A stretch of 64,000 bases of DNA, taken from NCBI RefSeq assembly GCF_018918125.1, contig NZ_JAHLQA010000007.1, positions 62,001 through 126,000 of the forward strand, written 5' to 3'. Positions within the stretch are counted from its first letter, which is position 1. Every line of letters starts with the position of its first letter. This stretch comes from Blautia sp. MSJ-19 (GTDB lineage: Bacteria > Bacillota > Clostridia > Lachnospirales > Lachnospiraceae). The notes under the pieces were generated by a model. The model searched no databases, was not told the DNA's origin, and saw nothing but the letters and a program-made list of their open reading frames with translations. This document shows, one piece after another, positions 18,891-28,852 of the stretch. A program made the position numbers and the translations under genes.

Positions 18891-19558
18891 AATTGGTTCA
18901 TTTCGAATTGTCTGGGATACTTTTGGATGAAAAGACTGAATTTATGGAATGGATCATAGAGATGCCAGAAGCTTTTTCAGAATATGTAATGGAACTAAGT
19001 GCTCAGATTGATGGTGGCGAAGGACGGTTTGTTCTGTCCGAGAAGAATAAAGAATTGGATTTGGCAAAGAAGATGGACATTATATTTAATCCGTTCGCGG
19101 TAGATATAAATTCAAGGAAGATATTAAGTAAATTGTATCTGGAATTATCCGCTCTTTCAAAGGGAGAACAGATGTATGTCAAAACAACAGAACTTTTGAG
19201 ATATTTACAGGAGTACATGCTGGATTTAGAACAGTGTACGGAATATATTCTTGAATTTGATGAGGAAGCAGATGTGACTGCATTATTGAAGGCAGTTAAT
19301 GTTCATTATGAAACAAGTGATATGGATTTTCTGGAACGTTTGGTTCAATACATAAAAATTTTGGCAGCGATGACAGGGATAAAATTGTTTGTGTTTGTAA
19401 ATCTCAGGAGTTATCTGGCAGATTACCAGATTCAGGAATTGATTAAAGAAATGAAATATCAGGATACCAGAGGATTATTTATAGAAAGCCAACAAAAAGG
19501 TTGCATGGAAGGGGTGAAGCAGTATATTATAGACGTAGATAGATGTGAAATATACTAA
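18887..19558 (+). CDS. csn2: CRISPR adaptation protein Csn2
   Basis: Fourth cas gene, 223 residues, which fits the short Csn2 family that defines subtype II-A. Known Csn2 is a tetrameric ring that slides on DNA ends and is needed for spacer acquisition. The recognisable pattern is an N-terminal beta-rich part, a central acidic helical part (AEELLRYL-like, here [17 protein letters not shown]) and a C-terminal nucleotide-fold-like strand ([15 protein letters not shown]). The leader and array start within 60 bases of its stop. Confidence 0.9.
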   Translation: MKLVHFELSGILLDEKTEFMEWIIEMPEAFSEYVMELSAQIDGGEGRFVLSEKNKELDLAKKMDIIFNPFAVDINSRKILSKLYLELSALSKGEQMYVKTTELLRYLQEYMLDLEQCTEYILEFDEEADVTALLKAVNVHYETSDMDFLERLVQYIKILAAMTGIKLFVFVNLRSYLADYQIQELIKEMKYQDTRGLFIESQQKGCMEGVKQYIIDVDRCEIY

Positions 19559-19615
19559 AATGTTTGAGTACCATGCATTTTATGCAGATGAGAGCATTTC
19601 ATTTTTGGATTTGAG
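19559..19615 (+). promoter_or_regulatory. CRISPR leader with anchor sequence and partial anti-repeat
   Basis: The leader-array junction reads GGATTTGAG directly before the first repeat. ATTTGAG matches the leader-anchoring sequence known from Streptococcus thermophilus type II-A arrays. At 19563-19580 the leader also contains TTTGAGTACCATGCAT, close to the reverse complement of the repeat's 3' half. No clear promoter is visible in these 57 bases, so array transcription may come from the cas operon or from within the repeats. Confidence 0.6.
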
Positions 19616-20507
19616 GTTTGAGAATGATGTAAATATGTATGGTACTCAAGCGACAAAACATCAGACAGCAAACACAAACTTGTTTGAGAATGATGTAAAT
19701 ATGTATGGTACTCAAGCTGCTGATGTGTACTATGGGAGAAGTACCAGTTTGAGAATGATGTAAATATGTATGGTACTCAAGCCAGGACCCGGCGGCTATG
19801 CTGCTATCATCCGTTTGAGAATGATGTAAATATGTATGGTACTCAAGCTTTACCAGAAGTTAAACCAGTGGGGACTTCGTTTGAGAATGATGTAAATATG
19901 TATGGTACTCAAGCAAGGACGCGCCAGACAAATAGCAGCTTCCAGTTTGAGAATGATGTAAATATGTATGGTACTCAAGCCGCGGAAGAAGCTATAGCCT
20001 ATGACCCGTGGTTTGAGAATGATGTAAATATGTATGGTACTCAAGCAGCATACGGTTGAGCGCATGAGGAACATTGAGTTTGAGAATGATGTAAATATGT
20101 ATGGTACTCAAGCCAGTATCTACCCCGGACTATATGCCGCCTGTTTGAGAATGATGTAAATATGTATGGTACTCAAGCTTGAAGCTGATTGACCCTAAAC
20201 AGCCGGGAGTTTGAGAATGATGTAAATATGTATGGTACTCAAGCTATGTTGGATTTGAGGGCGAAATCTGGCAGGTTTGAGAATGATGTAAATATGTATG
20301 GTACTCAAGCGAAACGAAAAATGAGAACAGAGGACCAGGTGTTTGAGAATGATGTAAATATGTATGGTACTCAAGCAATATCCGGGTCAAGTTCAAAATA
20401 CGCTTTGTTTGAGAATGATGTAAATATGTATGGTACTCAAGCTGTGGAAGGACAGCACCGCGTTCTTTGTCGTTTGAGAATGATGAAAAAGTGGTATATA
20501 AGCTAGC
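19616..20507 (+). CRISPR. Type II-A CRISPR array, 14 repeats, 13 spacers
   Basis: Thirteen identical 36-bp repeats (beginning GTTTGAGAATGATG and ending GGTACTCAAGC) start at 19616, 19682, 19747, 19813, 19879, 19945, 20011, 20078, 20143, 20209, 20275, 20341 and 20407. A degenerate last repeat at 20472 keeps only the first 14 bases and the AAGC end. Spacers are 29-31 bp, mostly 30, all different. The leader end is next to csn2 and the decayed repeat marks the old end. Short frames made of a repeated FENDVNMYGTQA peptide are translation artefacts of the repeats. Confidence 0.98.
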
Positions 20508-20508
20508 G

Positions 20509-20541
20509 AACCCGGGGCATTAGCCTCGGGTCGTTTTCTTT
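20509..20541 (+). terminator. Terminator after the CRISPR array
   Basis: ACCCGGGGC-ATTA-GCCTCGGGT forms a strong GC hairpin followed by CGTTTTCTTT. It overlaps the last codons of the convergent MATE gene. Confidence 0.65.
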
Positions 20542-21890
20542 AGTATAGAATTAAATAATGAAAAGAATGTGATCGTGGTCACGGTCGCAGCAATAATATC
20601 ACTCACCGGCTCGGCAAGGAAAACCGCAAATACTTTATCTGCGAAGAAGTGAGGCAGAATAAAGATCAGTGGAATCAGAAAGATAATCTTTCTGAGACAT
20701 GCAAGCAGCAGACTTACCTTTGCCTGTCCAAGTGCCATGAAACTCTGCTGGCAGCTGATCTGGAAGCCAACCGAGAAGATTCCGGTCATATAGATACGAA
20801 GTGCCCATGCAGAATATGTAACGAGTTCTTTATCACTGGTAAAGATTGTTGCAAATGCCTGTGGTACAAGCATGACGATAATCCAGAACAGAGTTGTGTA
20901 GATGATGCAGGCACAAAATTGAGTGAAAAAAGCTTTTTTTACTCGTTCAGGTTTATCAGCACCATAATTATAACTGATGATTGGCTGACCACCCTGACAG
21001 ATACCCTGAAGTGGCATGGTTACAAGCTGACTGACACTGGTGATGATCGTCATGGCACCGACAGCTACGTCACCACCATATCTGGAAAGGCTGCTTGTGA
21101 AGCTGATAGAGAGCAGACTTTCTGTTGACAGCATGACAAAAGTAGAGATCCCAAGGGTAAGGCATGGACCGAATACTTTGGCGTTCAGATGCATGTTACA
21201 TTTCTTAAGGTGCAGGATTGTTTTATTTCCTGTCAGGAAACGCAGAATCCAGATTGCACCGACTGCCTGGCTGAGAACAGTAGCAAGTGCTGCGCCCCTT
21301 ACTCCCATGCCAAAAGCAAAAATAAAAATCGGGTCAAGGATGATATTGATCACAGCACCTATAACAGTGGTCAGCATGCTGATCTTGGCAAATCCCTGCG
21401 TAGTGATGAAAGGATTCATGCCAAGCACGATCAGTACAAAGAAGCTTCCTAATATATAGATTTTTGCGTAAGCAGAAGCATAGGATAAAGTAGCACTGCT
21501 GGCGCCGAAAAGCTTCAGTAAAGTTGGTGCACTCACATAAAATCCGATGGTTAGTATAACTGCAAGTCCGACCAATAAAGTAAAACAGTTTCCAACGATC
21601 CTTTCTGCAAGATCATTGTCTTTCTTTCCCATGGCGATGGCTGCTCTTGGGGCACCGCCGGAGCCGACAAGCATGGCAAAAGCATTTAGCAGCATCAGAA
21701 TCGGTGTAAAGAGTCCGACGCCTGTCAGAGCAGCGGCACCGATTCCTGGAATGTGTCCGATATAAATCCTGTCTACGATATTGTAGAGTAAGTTGATGAC
21801 CTGAGCGACAACTGCGGGGATTGCCAGCTGCGCAAGAAGCTTTGGAATGCTTCCGGTCTCCATACGGTTTGTATTGCCTGATTGATTCAT
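20520..21890 (-). CDS. MATE-family multidrug/cation efflux transporter
   Basis: Inner-membrane antiporter of 456 residues with about twelve hydrophobic helices. Family features include IPKLLAQLAIPAVVAQVINL at the N-terminus, GSGGAPRAAIAMGKKD after helix 2 and QGICQGGQPIISYNYGA in the second half. MATE proteins export drugs or metabolites against Na+ or H+. The neighbouring exporter is of the same family but only distantly similar. The 53-bp tandem repeat tract lies just upstream of its start. Confidence 0.9.
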   Translation of the reverse strand: MNQSGNTNRMETGSIPKLLAQLAIPAVVAQVINLLYNIVDRIYIGHIPGIGAAALTGVGLFTPILMLLNAFAMLVGSGGAPRAAIAMGKKDNDLAERIVGNCFTLLVGLAVILTIGFYVSAPTLLKLFGASSATLSYASAYAKIYILGSFFVLIVLGMNPFITTQGFAKISMLTTVIGAVINIILDPIFIFAFGMGVRGAALATVLSQAVGAIWILRFLTGNKTILHLKKCNMHLNAKVFGPCLTLGISTFVMLSTESLLSISFTSSLSRYGGDVAVGAMTIITSVSQLVTMPLQGICQGGQPIISYNYGADKPERVKKAFFTQFCACIIYTTLFWIIVMLVPQAFATIFTSDKELVTYSAWALRIYMTGIFSVGFQISCQQSFMALGQAKVSLLLACLRKIIFLIPLIFILPHFFADKVFAVFLAEPVSDIIAATVTTITFFSLFNSILKKTTRG

Positions 21891-21957
21891 GATGATCGTC
21901 TCCTGAAAATGATATAGAAATGATTATATATGAAAAATGAACAACTTGCAATGGACA

Positions 21958-22434
21958 GCCGGCGGACTTTGAGGGAAGTAGATCACCGGAGGATCAAGTA
22001 AATTTGAAATGTTGAATGACCATGAGAGTGGTAAGTCACCAGGGGGGCCACCGAAATTGGAATGTGAAATGACCGGGAGAGTGGTAAGTTACCAGGGGGG
22101 CCACCGAAATTGGAATGCGAAATGACCGGGAGAAGAGTAAGTCACCAGGAAGTCCACAGAAATTGTAAAATCGAGTGACTTGAAGCAAAGAAAGTACTAT
22201 GAGAGCCAACGAGATAAGAAAAATCGGATGACTTGCAGAAAAATATGTGCTATAGAAGTCAATAAAATAGGAAAAATCGGATGACCATGGAAATGGAAAG
22301 TTACGACAAGGTCAATGAATGCAAAAAAATAGGTGGTTTGAAGTAAGTTTGCTTGAATCTGAGCCATCAGGGTGTCCAAAAGAAAATGACCCAGATTACA
22401 GCAACTTATTTGAAAATCAATCAAATTAAGAAAA
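21958..22434. repeat. Decaying 53-bp tandem repeat between MATE genes
   Basis: The block GTAAGTCACCAGGGGGGCCA recurs with exact 53-base phase: related cores are at 21984, 22037, 22090, 22143, 22196, 22249 and 22302. Units around 22012-22117 are almost identical (each ends CCGAAATTGGAATG). Units towards 22434 drift, but keep a leading ATGACY and an A-rich end; the last two contain indels. A period of 53 is not a multiple of three, so this is not coding. The rest of the gap (21891-21957 and 22435-22485) shows nothing clear. Confidence 0.8.
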
Positions 22435-22485
22435 TAATTCTGTCTGTAAAAAGATGTCCAAGGAATGAGGAGCCAGAAATACAAC

Positions 22486-23859
22486 TCACTTCTCAAGCTC
22501 TCTGAACTTTCGTGCCGGGCGGTACACCATCAGTGCGATAAAGATCAGCACTGCCGTAGTCGCGAGGCTTACCGGATATACCAGCATGAGGCTTGCGAAG
22601 TTCCTGTGATGTGGGAATACGGTGAAGACCCAGGCGAGTCTTGTTCCGCAGACACCGATGGTTGTCAGGATTGCAGGGACAAAGGAGATTCCGAAGCCTC
22701 GGAGGTAGCCGGACATCACTTCGTAGAGCATGCTGAAGGTATATGCTGAAAAGATGATCAGCAGTCGCGTATAGCCGATTTCAATAACCTGCGGGTCGCT
22801 GTTAAAGAGTGAGAGCAGGAACTTACCACTGGCAAGGATCAGCAGGATGGAGCTGGCAGAGGCGATCAGGTCCTCAACCAGAGAGAGCGCAAAGACTTTT
22901 TTGCAGCGGCTGATCTGCTTTGCCCCATAATTTTGTCCGACAAAGGTGGTACATGCCTGACTGAAAGAGTTGAGCACATAATAAGCAAGGATCTCAATAT
23001 TATAAGCAGCACTGGAAGCAGCGATAACAACCGTTCCAAGACTGTTGATCGCAGACTGGATCACCACATTTGCAATATTGAATACGGCACTCTGGATTCC
23101 GGCAGGAAGCCCGATCCGGAGGATCTTGAGCAGGCAGTCCTTATGGATCCGGAGTTCACTGAGCTGAACCCGGATCCATTTCTGTGTACGGGTCAGGCGA
23201 ACAAGCAGGATCAGAGAACTGGTCAGGTTGGAGACCACAGTCGCAATCGCAACACCGTTTACGCTCATCTTAAAAACAATGACAAAGAGCAGGTTCAGAA
23301 GTACATTCAGAACGCCTGCAAAAGCCAGCGCCTGCAGAGGAACCTTTGTGTCTCCGGTACTTCGGAAAATAGCCGCTTCAAAGTTATACAGGAAGATAAC
23401 CGGCAGTCCGATAAGGTAGATCCGGATATACAGAAGCGCATAAGGAAAAACATCCTCAGGAACATTCAGCATATTCAGAATATTTCCAATAAATAATTCC
23501 CCCAGGAGAGTGACAAGCAATCCTCCGATCAGAGCTGCAAGGACAGAAGTATGTACGGCCTGTTCTACGGCTTTTTTGTCTTTGCGTCCGATAGCATTGG
23601 CAATAATGACATTTGTTCCAAGAGAAATACCGATAAACAGGTTCAGGATCACGCCGATTACAGGACTGTTCGCCCCAACAGCGGCGATAGCAACAGTACG
23701 GTCGGTACTTGCAAAATTTCCGACGATCGCAAGATCAGAAGCATTAAATAACTGTTCCAGGATCCCGGTTGCAGCTACAGGAAGTGCATACAGCGGCAGT
23801 TTGTTCCAGATAGGGCCGTGTAAAATATCCAGTTTTTGAGTTTTGTTTTTTGATTCCAT
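22486..23859 (-). CDS. MATE-family efflux transporter
   Basis: A 457-residue MATE antiporter with about twelve membrane helices (motifs PLYALPVAATGILEQLFNAS, NVIIANAIGRKD, CTTFVGQNYGAKQ). The start is placed at the ATG of MESKNKTQK (23859), which has GAGGTATTTACC in front. Upstream in-frame codons give 26 unlike residues. It is transcribed in the same direction as the other MATE gene but 600 bases away, across the repeat tract. Substrate unknown. Confidence 0.9.
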   Translation of the reverse strand: MESKNKTQKLDILHGPIWNKLPLYALPVAATGILEQLFNASDLAIVGNFASTDRTVAIAAVGANSPVIGVILNLFIGISLGTNVIIANAIGRKDKKAVEQAVHTSVLAALIGGLLVTLLGELFIGNILNMLNVPEDVFPYALLYIRIYLIGLPVIFLYNFEAAIFRSTGDTKVPLQALAFAGVLNVLLNLLFVIVFKMSVNGVAIATVVSNLTSSLILLVRLTRTQKWIRVQLSELRIHKDCLLKILRIGLPAGIQSAVFNIANVVIQSAINSLGTVVIAASSAAYNIEILAYYVLNSFSQACTTFVGQNYGAKQISRCKKVFALSLVEDLIASASSILLILASGKFLLSLFNSDPQVIEIGYTRLLIIFSAYTFSMLYEVMSGYLRGFGISFVPAILTTIGVCGTRLAWVFTVFPHHRNFASLMLVYPVSLATTAVLIFIALMVYRPARKFRELEK

Positions 23860-24095
23860 GGTAAATACCTCATTAGAAATAATAAGAAGTCTTTTTTTAT
23901 CCGATTGTATTATACGTTCGAAACAAAATAATATCAAATACCTATTGACTATGATAAAATATAGATAAAAGGCATGACAGAAAGTAAAATCGAGTTTTGG
24001 GTGAAGATGCTGTCAAAGCTGGAGCAACGTGGTATAATAAAAGGATTATACGCATAAACAGATTGTCGAAATACAGGGGAAGGTAAAGGTACAAA

Positions 24096-24412
24096 ATGCC
24101 AGAGGCAATGAAAAAGAATAATGAAAATATAAGCAGGCAGGCGTCTATTGTAAATGCACTGGGGAAAGATTACGTGAACATTTGTCTGCTGAATGTGGAG
24201 ACAGAGACGGTGATTCTGGTCAAAGCATTTGACAGGACATTGGAAGAGCTGGGAAATCACAAAAATCCTGAGATGCCTTACTATGAGATGTGCGAAAGAT
24301 TTATTCGGGATTTTGCAACATCCTTATGGGATTTCGAATGGTTGATTCCATTGTTGGTCCTGAGAAGCGCAAGAAGAGGGTTCTGGAAAAAACACTGAGT
24401 AAAGTATTATGA
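24096..24412 (+). pseudogene. Remnant of a PAS-type sensor protein
   Basis: A 100-residue frame (SIVNALGKDYVNICLLNVETE, then VKAFDRTLE) resembles the beginning of the PAS-like input domain found in many Lachnospiraceae sensor kinases. The expected continuation appears in another frame (VGPEKRKKRVLEKTLSKVL, ending at 24412), so there is a frameshift near 24335. No kinase or output domain follows. It is a small decayed fragment, probably not functional. Confidence 0.45.
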
Positions 24413-24445
24413 AACTGTCAGAATAAGAAAAAGGAGACATCGCCT

Positions 24446-26446
24446 ATGAAAGAATTACTTTACGGAGCAGCCTATTACGATGAGTACATGCCATACGACC
24501 GTCTGGAGAAAGACGTTGCCATGATGAAAAAAGCCGGAATTAATACCGTCCGGATCGCAGAATCCACATGGAGCACCTGTGAGCCGCAGGAGGGAGTTTT
24601 TGATTTTTCTCATGTGATCCGTGTGATGGATGCGATGGAGGAAGCCGGGATCAACGTGATTATCGGAACTCCGACCTATGCAGTGCCGACCTGGATGGTA
24701 AAGGCATATCCGGATGTTCTGGCGGAAACGGTCAAAGGCAGAGGTATTTATGGCGCGAGACAGATCATGGACATCACACATCCGGTCTACCGTTATCATG
24801 CGGAAAAAGTCATCCGTAAGCTGATGGAAGTTTCCGCGCACCGTAAATGTGTGATTGGATTCCAACTTGATAATGAGACAAAATATTATGGGACAGCGAG
24901 CAAAAATGTCCAACTTGGTTTTGTGAAATATCTCCGCGGGAAATTCAATAATGATCTGGATGCACTGAACCATGAATTCGGGCTGGATTACTGGAGCAAC
25001 CGTATCAATGCCTGGGAGGATTTCCCGGATGTGCGTGGTACGATCAACGGAAGCCTTGGAGCGGAGTTTGAGAAATATCAGAGAAGTCTGGTGGAGGAAT
25101 TCCTTGGCTGGCAGGCAGATATCGTATCGGAATATAAGAGAGACGATCAGTTTATCACCCACAATCTGGATTTTGAGTGGAGAGGATATTCCTATGGCGT
25201 GCAGCCGGATGTGGATCATTTCAAATGTGCGAAACATCTGACTATGGCAGGCGTGGATATTTATCATCCGACACAGGATCATCTGACAGGTGCAGAGATT
25301 GCATTCGGTGGTGACCTGATCCGCTGTCTCAAAAATGACAACTATCTGGTCCTGGAAACAGAAGCGCAGGGCTATCCGGGCTGGACACCGTATGACGGGC
25401 AGCTTCGTCTGCAGGCATACAGCCATCTGGCATCCGGCGCGCTTGGTGTGATGTACTGGCACTGGCATTCGATCCATAATTCTTTTGAGACATACTGGAG
25501 AGGGCTTCTGAGTCATGATATGGAAGAAAATGCCGTATACCGTGAGGCTTGTATCATAGGCAATGAGTTTAAAAAACTTTCCCCTGTTTTATCAGGACTT
25601 AAGAAAAATAACAAAGTCGCGATCATGGTGAGTAACGAAGCTCTGACCGCGCTCAAATGGTTTGGGATTGAAGCGACTGCCGCAGGAAATGATGGAATCG
25701 GCTATAACGATGTCGTCCGCTGGATTTATGATGCACTTTACAAAGTAAATATTGAGTGCGACATTATCTGGGAGGAGAGTGAGGATATCGAGAAATACCA
25801 GGCGATCATCCTTCCGGCTATGTACACGGCAGATGAAAAAATCCTCACACGTCTGAAAGCGTACACCGCACAGGGCGGAACGCTGATCACGACATTCAAG
25901 ACAGCATTTGCCAATGAGAATGTGAAAGTGTATTCTGACAGACAGCCACATATTCTGAGCGAAGTTTTTGGCATGTACTATCAGCAGTTCACGTTCCCGG
26001 AGAATGTTACTCTGACAGGTTTTGATGATGGTGAACCGGAGGCAGAGACATTTATGGAACTTCTGATCCCGGATGGAGCAGAAGTCATTTCTGTGTATCA
26101 GCATCCAAACTGGAAAAAATATGCCGCAGTCACACATCATCCATATGAGAAAGGTGAGGCGTGGTATATCGGCTGCATGTTTGAAGAACGTTACCTGCAG
26201 CAGTTACTGATGAAAATTTTGACAAAATCCGGTATAAATCCTGTGACATCAGAAACATTTCCTGTGATCGTGCGTGAGGGGATTAATGAAAAGGGCGAAA
26301 AGATTTGTTTTTATTTGAATTATTCCTGGGAAGAACGGAAAATTTCTGTGAAGGAGGGATTTGAGACAGTTCTTGGACAGGCGGATGAGCTGGAAAAAGA
26401 AGTCATTTTGAAACCGTGGAATGTATGTATCCTGAAAATAAAGTGA
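24446..26446 (+). CDS. Beta-galactosidase, glycoside hydrolase family 42
   Basis: A 666-residue cytosolic GH42 enzyme that removes terminal beta-galactose from oligosaccharides. The (beta/alpha)8 barrel starts YGAAYYDEYMPYDRLEKD. The acid/base is Glu144 in FQLDNETKYYG and the nucleophile is probably Glu304 in YLVLETEAQG. A trimerisation domain (KNNKVAIMVSNEALTALKW) and a small C-terminal beta domain follow, the normal order and length. Ribosome site AAAAGGAG. It is a single gene with no transporter or regulator next to it, closed by a terminator. Confidence 0.93.
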   Translation: MKELLYGAAYYDEYMPYDRLEKDVAMMKKAGINTVRIAESTWSTCEPQEGVFDFSHVIRVMDAMEEAGINVIIGTPTYAVPTWMVKAYPDVLAETVKGRGIYGARQIMDITHPVYRYHAEKVIRKLMEVSAHRKCVIGFQLDNETKYYGTASKNVQLGFVKYLRGKFNNDLDALNHEFGLDYWSNRINAWEDFPDVRGTINGSLGAEFEKYQRSLVEEFLGWQADIVSEYKRDDQFITHNLDFEWRGYSYGVQPDVDHFKCAKHLTMAGVDIYHPTQDHLTGAEIAFGGDLIRCLKNDNYLVLETEAQGYPGWTPYDGQLRLQAYSHLASGALGVMYWHWHSIHNSFETYWRGLLSHDMEENAVYREACIIGNEFKKLSPVLSGLKKNNKVAIMVSNEALTALKWFGIEATAAGNDGIGYNDVVRWIYDALYKVNIECDIIWEESEDIEKYQAIILPAMYTADEKILTRLKAYTAQGGTLITTFKTAFANENVKVYSDRQPHILSEVFGMYYQQFTFPENVTLTGFDDGEPEAETFMELLIPDGAEVISVYQHPNWKKYAAVTHHPYEKGEAWYIGCMFEERYLQQLLMKILTKSGINPVTSETFPVIVREGINEKGEKICFYLNYSWEERKISVKEGFETVLGQADELEKEVILKPWNVCILKIK

Positions 26447-26526
26447 TTGGGTCAGGGGGACGATGTTTCCGGCCTTTTGAGTGTCTCGCTGGTTCCCGAT
26501 AGAGAAAATAATAATATATTACATGA

Positions 26527-26567
26527 TAGAGGTTTTGTTCTGTTTTTAGACAAAACCTCTATTTTGT
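26527..26567 (+). terminator. Intrinsic terminator after beta-galactosidase
   Basis: TAGAGGTTTTGT pairs perfectly with ACAAAACCTCTA around an eleven-base loop and is followed by TTTTGTTT. Confidence 0.8.
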
Positions 26568-26656
26568 TTAATGACAGTAAAAAGACGAGTATGATATAAT
26601 ACTAACAAAAAGATTGTGAGGTAGACAAAATTATTTGAATAATTTGTACAAATGCA

Positions 26657-26685
26657 TTGAGGTTTCTGTATATATGTGTTAAAAT
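26657..26685 (+). promoter_or_regulatory. Probable promoter of the atp operon
   Basis: TTGAGG (26657-26662) and TAAAAT (26680-26685) are spaced by 17 bases, about 70 bases before the first atp-operon gene. The upstream piece (26568-26656) is AT-rich and shows no gene. Confidence 0.45.
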
Positions 26686-26752
26686 TTGACTATGCGTAAA
26701 AGAAAAAACAGGGAATTATTAGTAAAAATTATTGATAAAAAGGAGAACGATA

Positions 26753-27016
26753 TTGAAGCAATGGTCAGAGATCATGCGTAATGTCACGATGTTGTCACAG
26801 CTGGGACTGTCGTTTATCACACCGCTTCTTTTGTGTCTGGCACTCTGCTGGTTCATTATTTCAAAAACCGGTGTGGGTGGCTGGATTTATATTCCGGGAT
26901 TTTTCTTTGGAATGGGTGGTTCGGCAACAGTGGCATACAAGTTTTATCTGTCTGTCAACAAACAGCAAAAGAAAAAGCATAAAAAAGATAAAATATATTT
27001 TAACAGACATTCATAA
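26753..27016 (+). CDS. AtpZ/AtpI-like membrane protein of ATP synthase operon
   Basis: An 87-residue protein with two hydrophobic segments (MLSQLGLSFITPLLLCLALCW and GWIYIPGFFFGMGGSATVAY) and a Lys-rich tail (KKKHKKDK), the pattern of AtpZ/AtpI family proteins located before atpB. Such proteins help assembly of the c-ring or carry divalent ions; which applies here is unknown. The TTG at 26753 is taken as start because AAAAAGGAG lies six bases before it; the next ATG inside the frame would delete the conserved beginning. Confidence 0.7.
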   Translation: MKQWSEIMRNVTMLSQLGLSFITPLLLCLALCWFIISKTGVGGWIYIPGFFFGMGGSATVAYKFYLSVNKQQKKKHKKDKIYFNRHS

Positions 27017-27050
27017 ACATCAACATGAAGGACAGAATAATGGAAAGGAA

Positions 27051-27093
27051 GTAACTGTTTAGCGACAATTTCATAATAATGCAGAACAGTTAC
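27051..27093 (+). repeat. Short inverted repeat, possible remnant of dispersed element
   Basis: GTAACTGTT (27051-27059) and AACAGTTAC (27085-27093) form a perfect 9-bp stem around 25 bases. The arms match the outer stem of the dispersed structured element found later in this operon. Confidence 0.5.
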
Positions 27094-27108
27094 GAAAGGA
27101 ATAGAATT

Positions 27109-27528
27109 ATGAGCAGTATACTGGATAATGTGCAGCCGGCGGTAAAGAAGGAGACAAAAAGAGTAGTTAAGATCACTGCAGTTGGACTGATTCTGATGTG
27201 GATTCTTTTTGTAGTACTTCATTTTGCAATGCCGGATAAAGTGCCGTTAGACTATACCGTGTTTTTAGGAGGCATCGGAGGCGGAGCGATCGCGGTTCTG
27301 AATTTCTTTCTGATGGGTCTGGCAGTACAGAAAGCAGCGTCAGCATCAGATGAAGGAACTGCAAGAATGAAGCTCAAAGCCAGTTATTCACAGCGTTTCA
27401 TGATGATGATTCTGTGGGTGATCGTGGCAATCGTAGCACCGTGCTTCCATTTTGTTGCGGGAATTGCTCCACTTTTATTTCCGGGAACGGGAATTAAATT
27501 AGTGGGGATATTTCATAATAAAAACTAG
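27109..27528 (+). CDS. atpI: ATP synthase subunit I-like protein
   Basis: A 139-residue membrane protein with four hydrophobic helices (VVKITAVGLILMWILFVVLH, VFLGGIGGGAIAVLNFFLM, RFMMMILWVIVAIVAPCF and the C-terminal segment). This is the ATP-synthase subunit I fold usually found before atpB. Known role: chaperone for c-ring assembly, sometimes with a cation-transport function. The ATG at 27109 follows GAAAGGAAT; an earlier ATG (27079) lacks a ribosome site and would overlap the inverted repeat. Confidence 0.75.
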   Translation: MSSILDNVQPAVKKETKRVVKITAVGLILMWILFVVLHFAMPDKVPLDYTVFLGGIGGGAIAVLNFFLMGLAVQKAASASDEGTARMKLKASYSQRFMMMILWVIVAIVAPCFHFVAGIAPLLFPGTGIKLVGIFHNKN

Positions 27529-27567
27529 GAGGGGAAAATCTGAAAAAGACGGGAGGTGAGTGAAGGT

Positions 27568-28326
27568 ATGGAACTGGACATTAGTGGGGCAAGGATATTT
27601 TTTACTTTACCCATTGACCTGCCGGTTCTGGGACAGTTAAAGATCAGTGAGACTATGGTGGTGAGCTGGATTGTCATGATTCTGATCACAGGTTTATGTA
27701 TCTGGCTGACACATGATCTCAAGGAAGAAAATATTTCCAAACGGCAGGCAGTAGCAGAACTTCTGGTAGAGCAGGCAAACAAATTCGTTGTCGGCAATAT
27801 GGGCGAGAAATTCAGATACATGATCCCGTTTGTTGCAGCACTTTTTGCAACGAGTGTGGTATCAAACCTGATCAGCCTTGTCGGACTTCGAAGCCCGACA
27901 TCAGATCTGTCTACTGAGGCAGCGTGGGCGGTTGTGGTATTTATCATGATCACTGCGCAAAAGATCAAGACCAGTGGATTCGGTGGATACTTAAAGGGAT
28001 TTACACAGCCGATTCCGGTCATGACACCGTTTAATATTCTTTCCGAGCTGGCAACACCGGTAAGTATGGCGTGCCGTCATTTCGGAAATATTCTTTCCGG
28101 TGTCGTTATCAATGGTCTGATCTATGGGGCACTGGCAGTGGCAAGTTCCGCACTCCTGGGACTGATCCCGGGACTTGTAGGTGATGTATTGTCACAGATA
28201 CCTATTCTTGATGTAGGTGTACCGGCTATTTTATCTGTATATTTCGACTGGTTCTCAGGAATTATGCAGGCATTTATTTTCTGTATGCTGACAGTTATGT
28301 ACATTGCAAACGCAGCAGAGGAATAA
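27568..28326 (+). CDS. atpB: F-type ATP synthase subunit a
   Basis: Membrane stator subunit forming the two ion half-channels against the c-ring; 252 residues, five to six helices. The essential stator Arg is expected in helix 4, where PFNILSELATPVSMACRHFGNILSG contains Arg in the conserved R-x-FGN setting. ATG 27568 has GGGAGGTGA eight bases upstream; the in-frame GTG at 27556 lies inside that ribosome site. It is followed by a copy of the dispersed structured element before atpE. Confidence 0.93.
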   Translation: MELDISGARIFFTLPIDLPVLGQLKISETMVVSWIVMILITGLCIWLTHDLKEENISKRQAVAELLVEQANKFVVGNMGEKFRYMIPFVAALFATSVVSNLISLVGLRSPTSDLSTEAAWAVVVFIMITAQKIKTSGFGGYLKGFTQPIPVMTPFNILSELATPVSMACRHFGNILSGVVINGLIYGALAVASSALLGLIPGLVGDVLSQIPILDVGVPAILSVYFDWFSGIMQAFIFCMLTVMYIANAAEE

Positions 28327-28344
28327 GAGAGTGAGGATGTTTGA

Positions 28345-28821
<477 letters not shown>

Positions 28822-28852
28822 TCGGAAACATAAAATAGGAGGTTACAAAAAT

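Noticed and set aside
19545..20506. Open frames encoding a repeated FENDVNMYGTQA peptide
   Set aside because: They are translations of the CRISPR repeats, not a repeat protein.
22197..22496. Minus-strand 99-codon frame between the MATE genes
   Set aside because: Lies within the non-triplet 53-bp repeat tract, has no ribosome site and an aromatic, non-protein-like composition.
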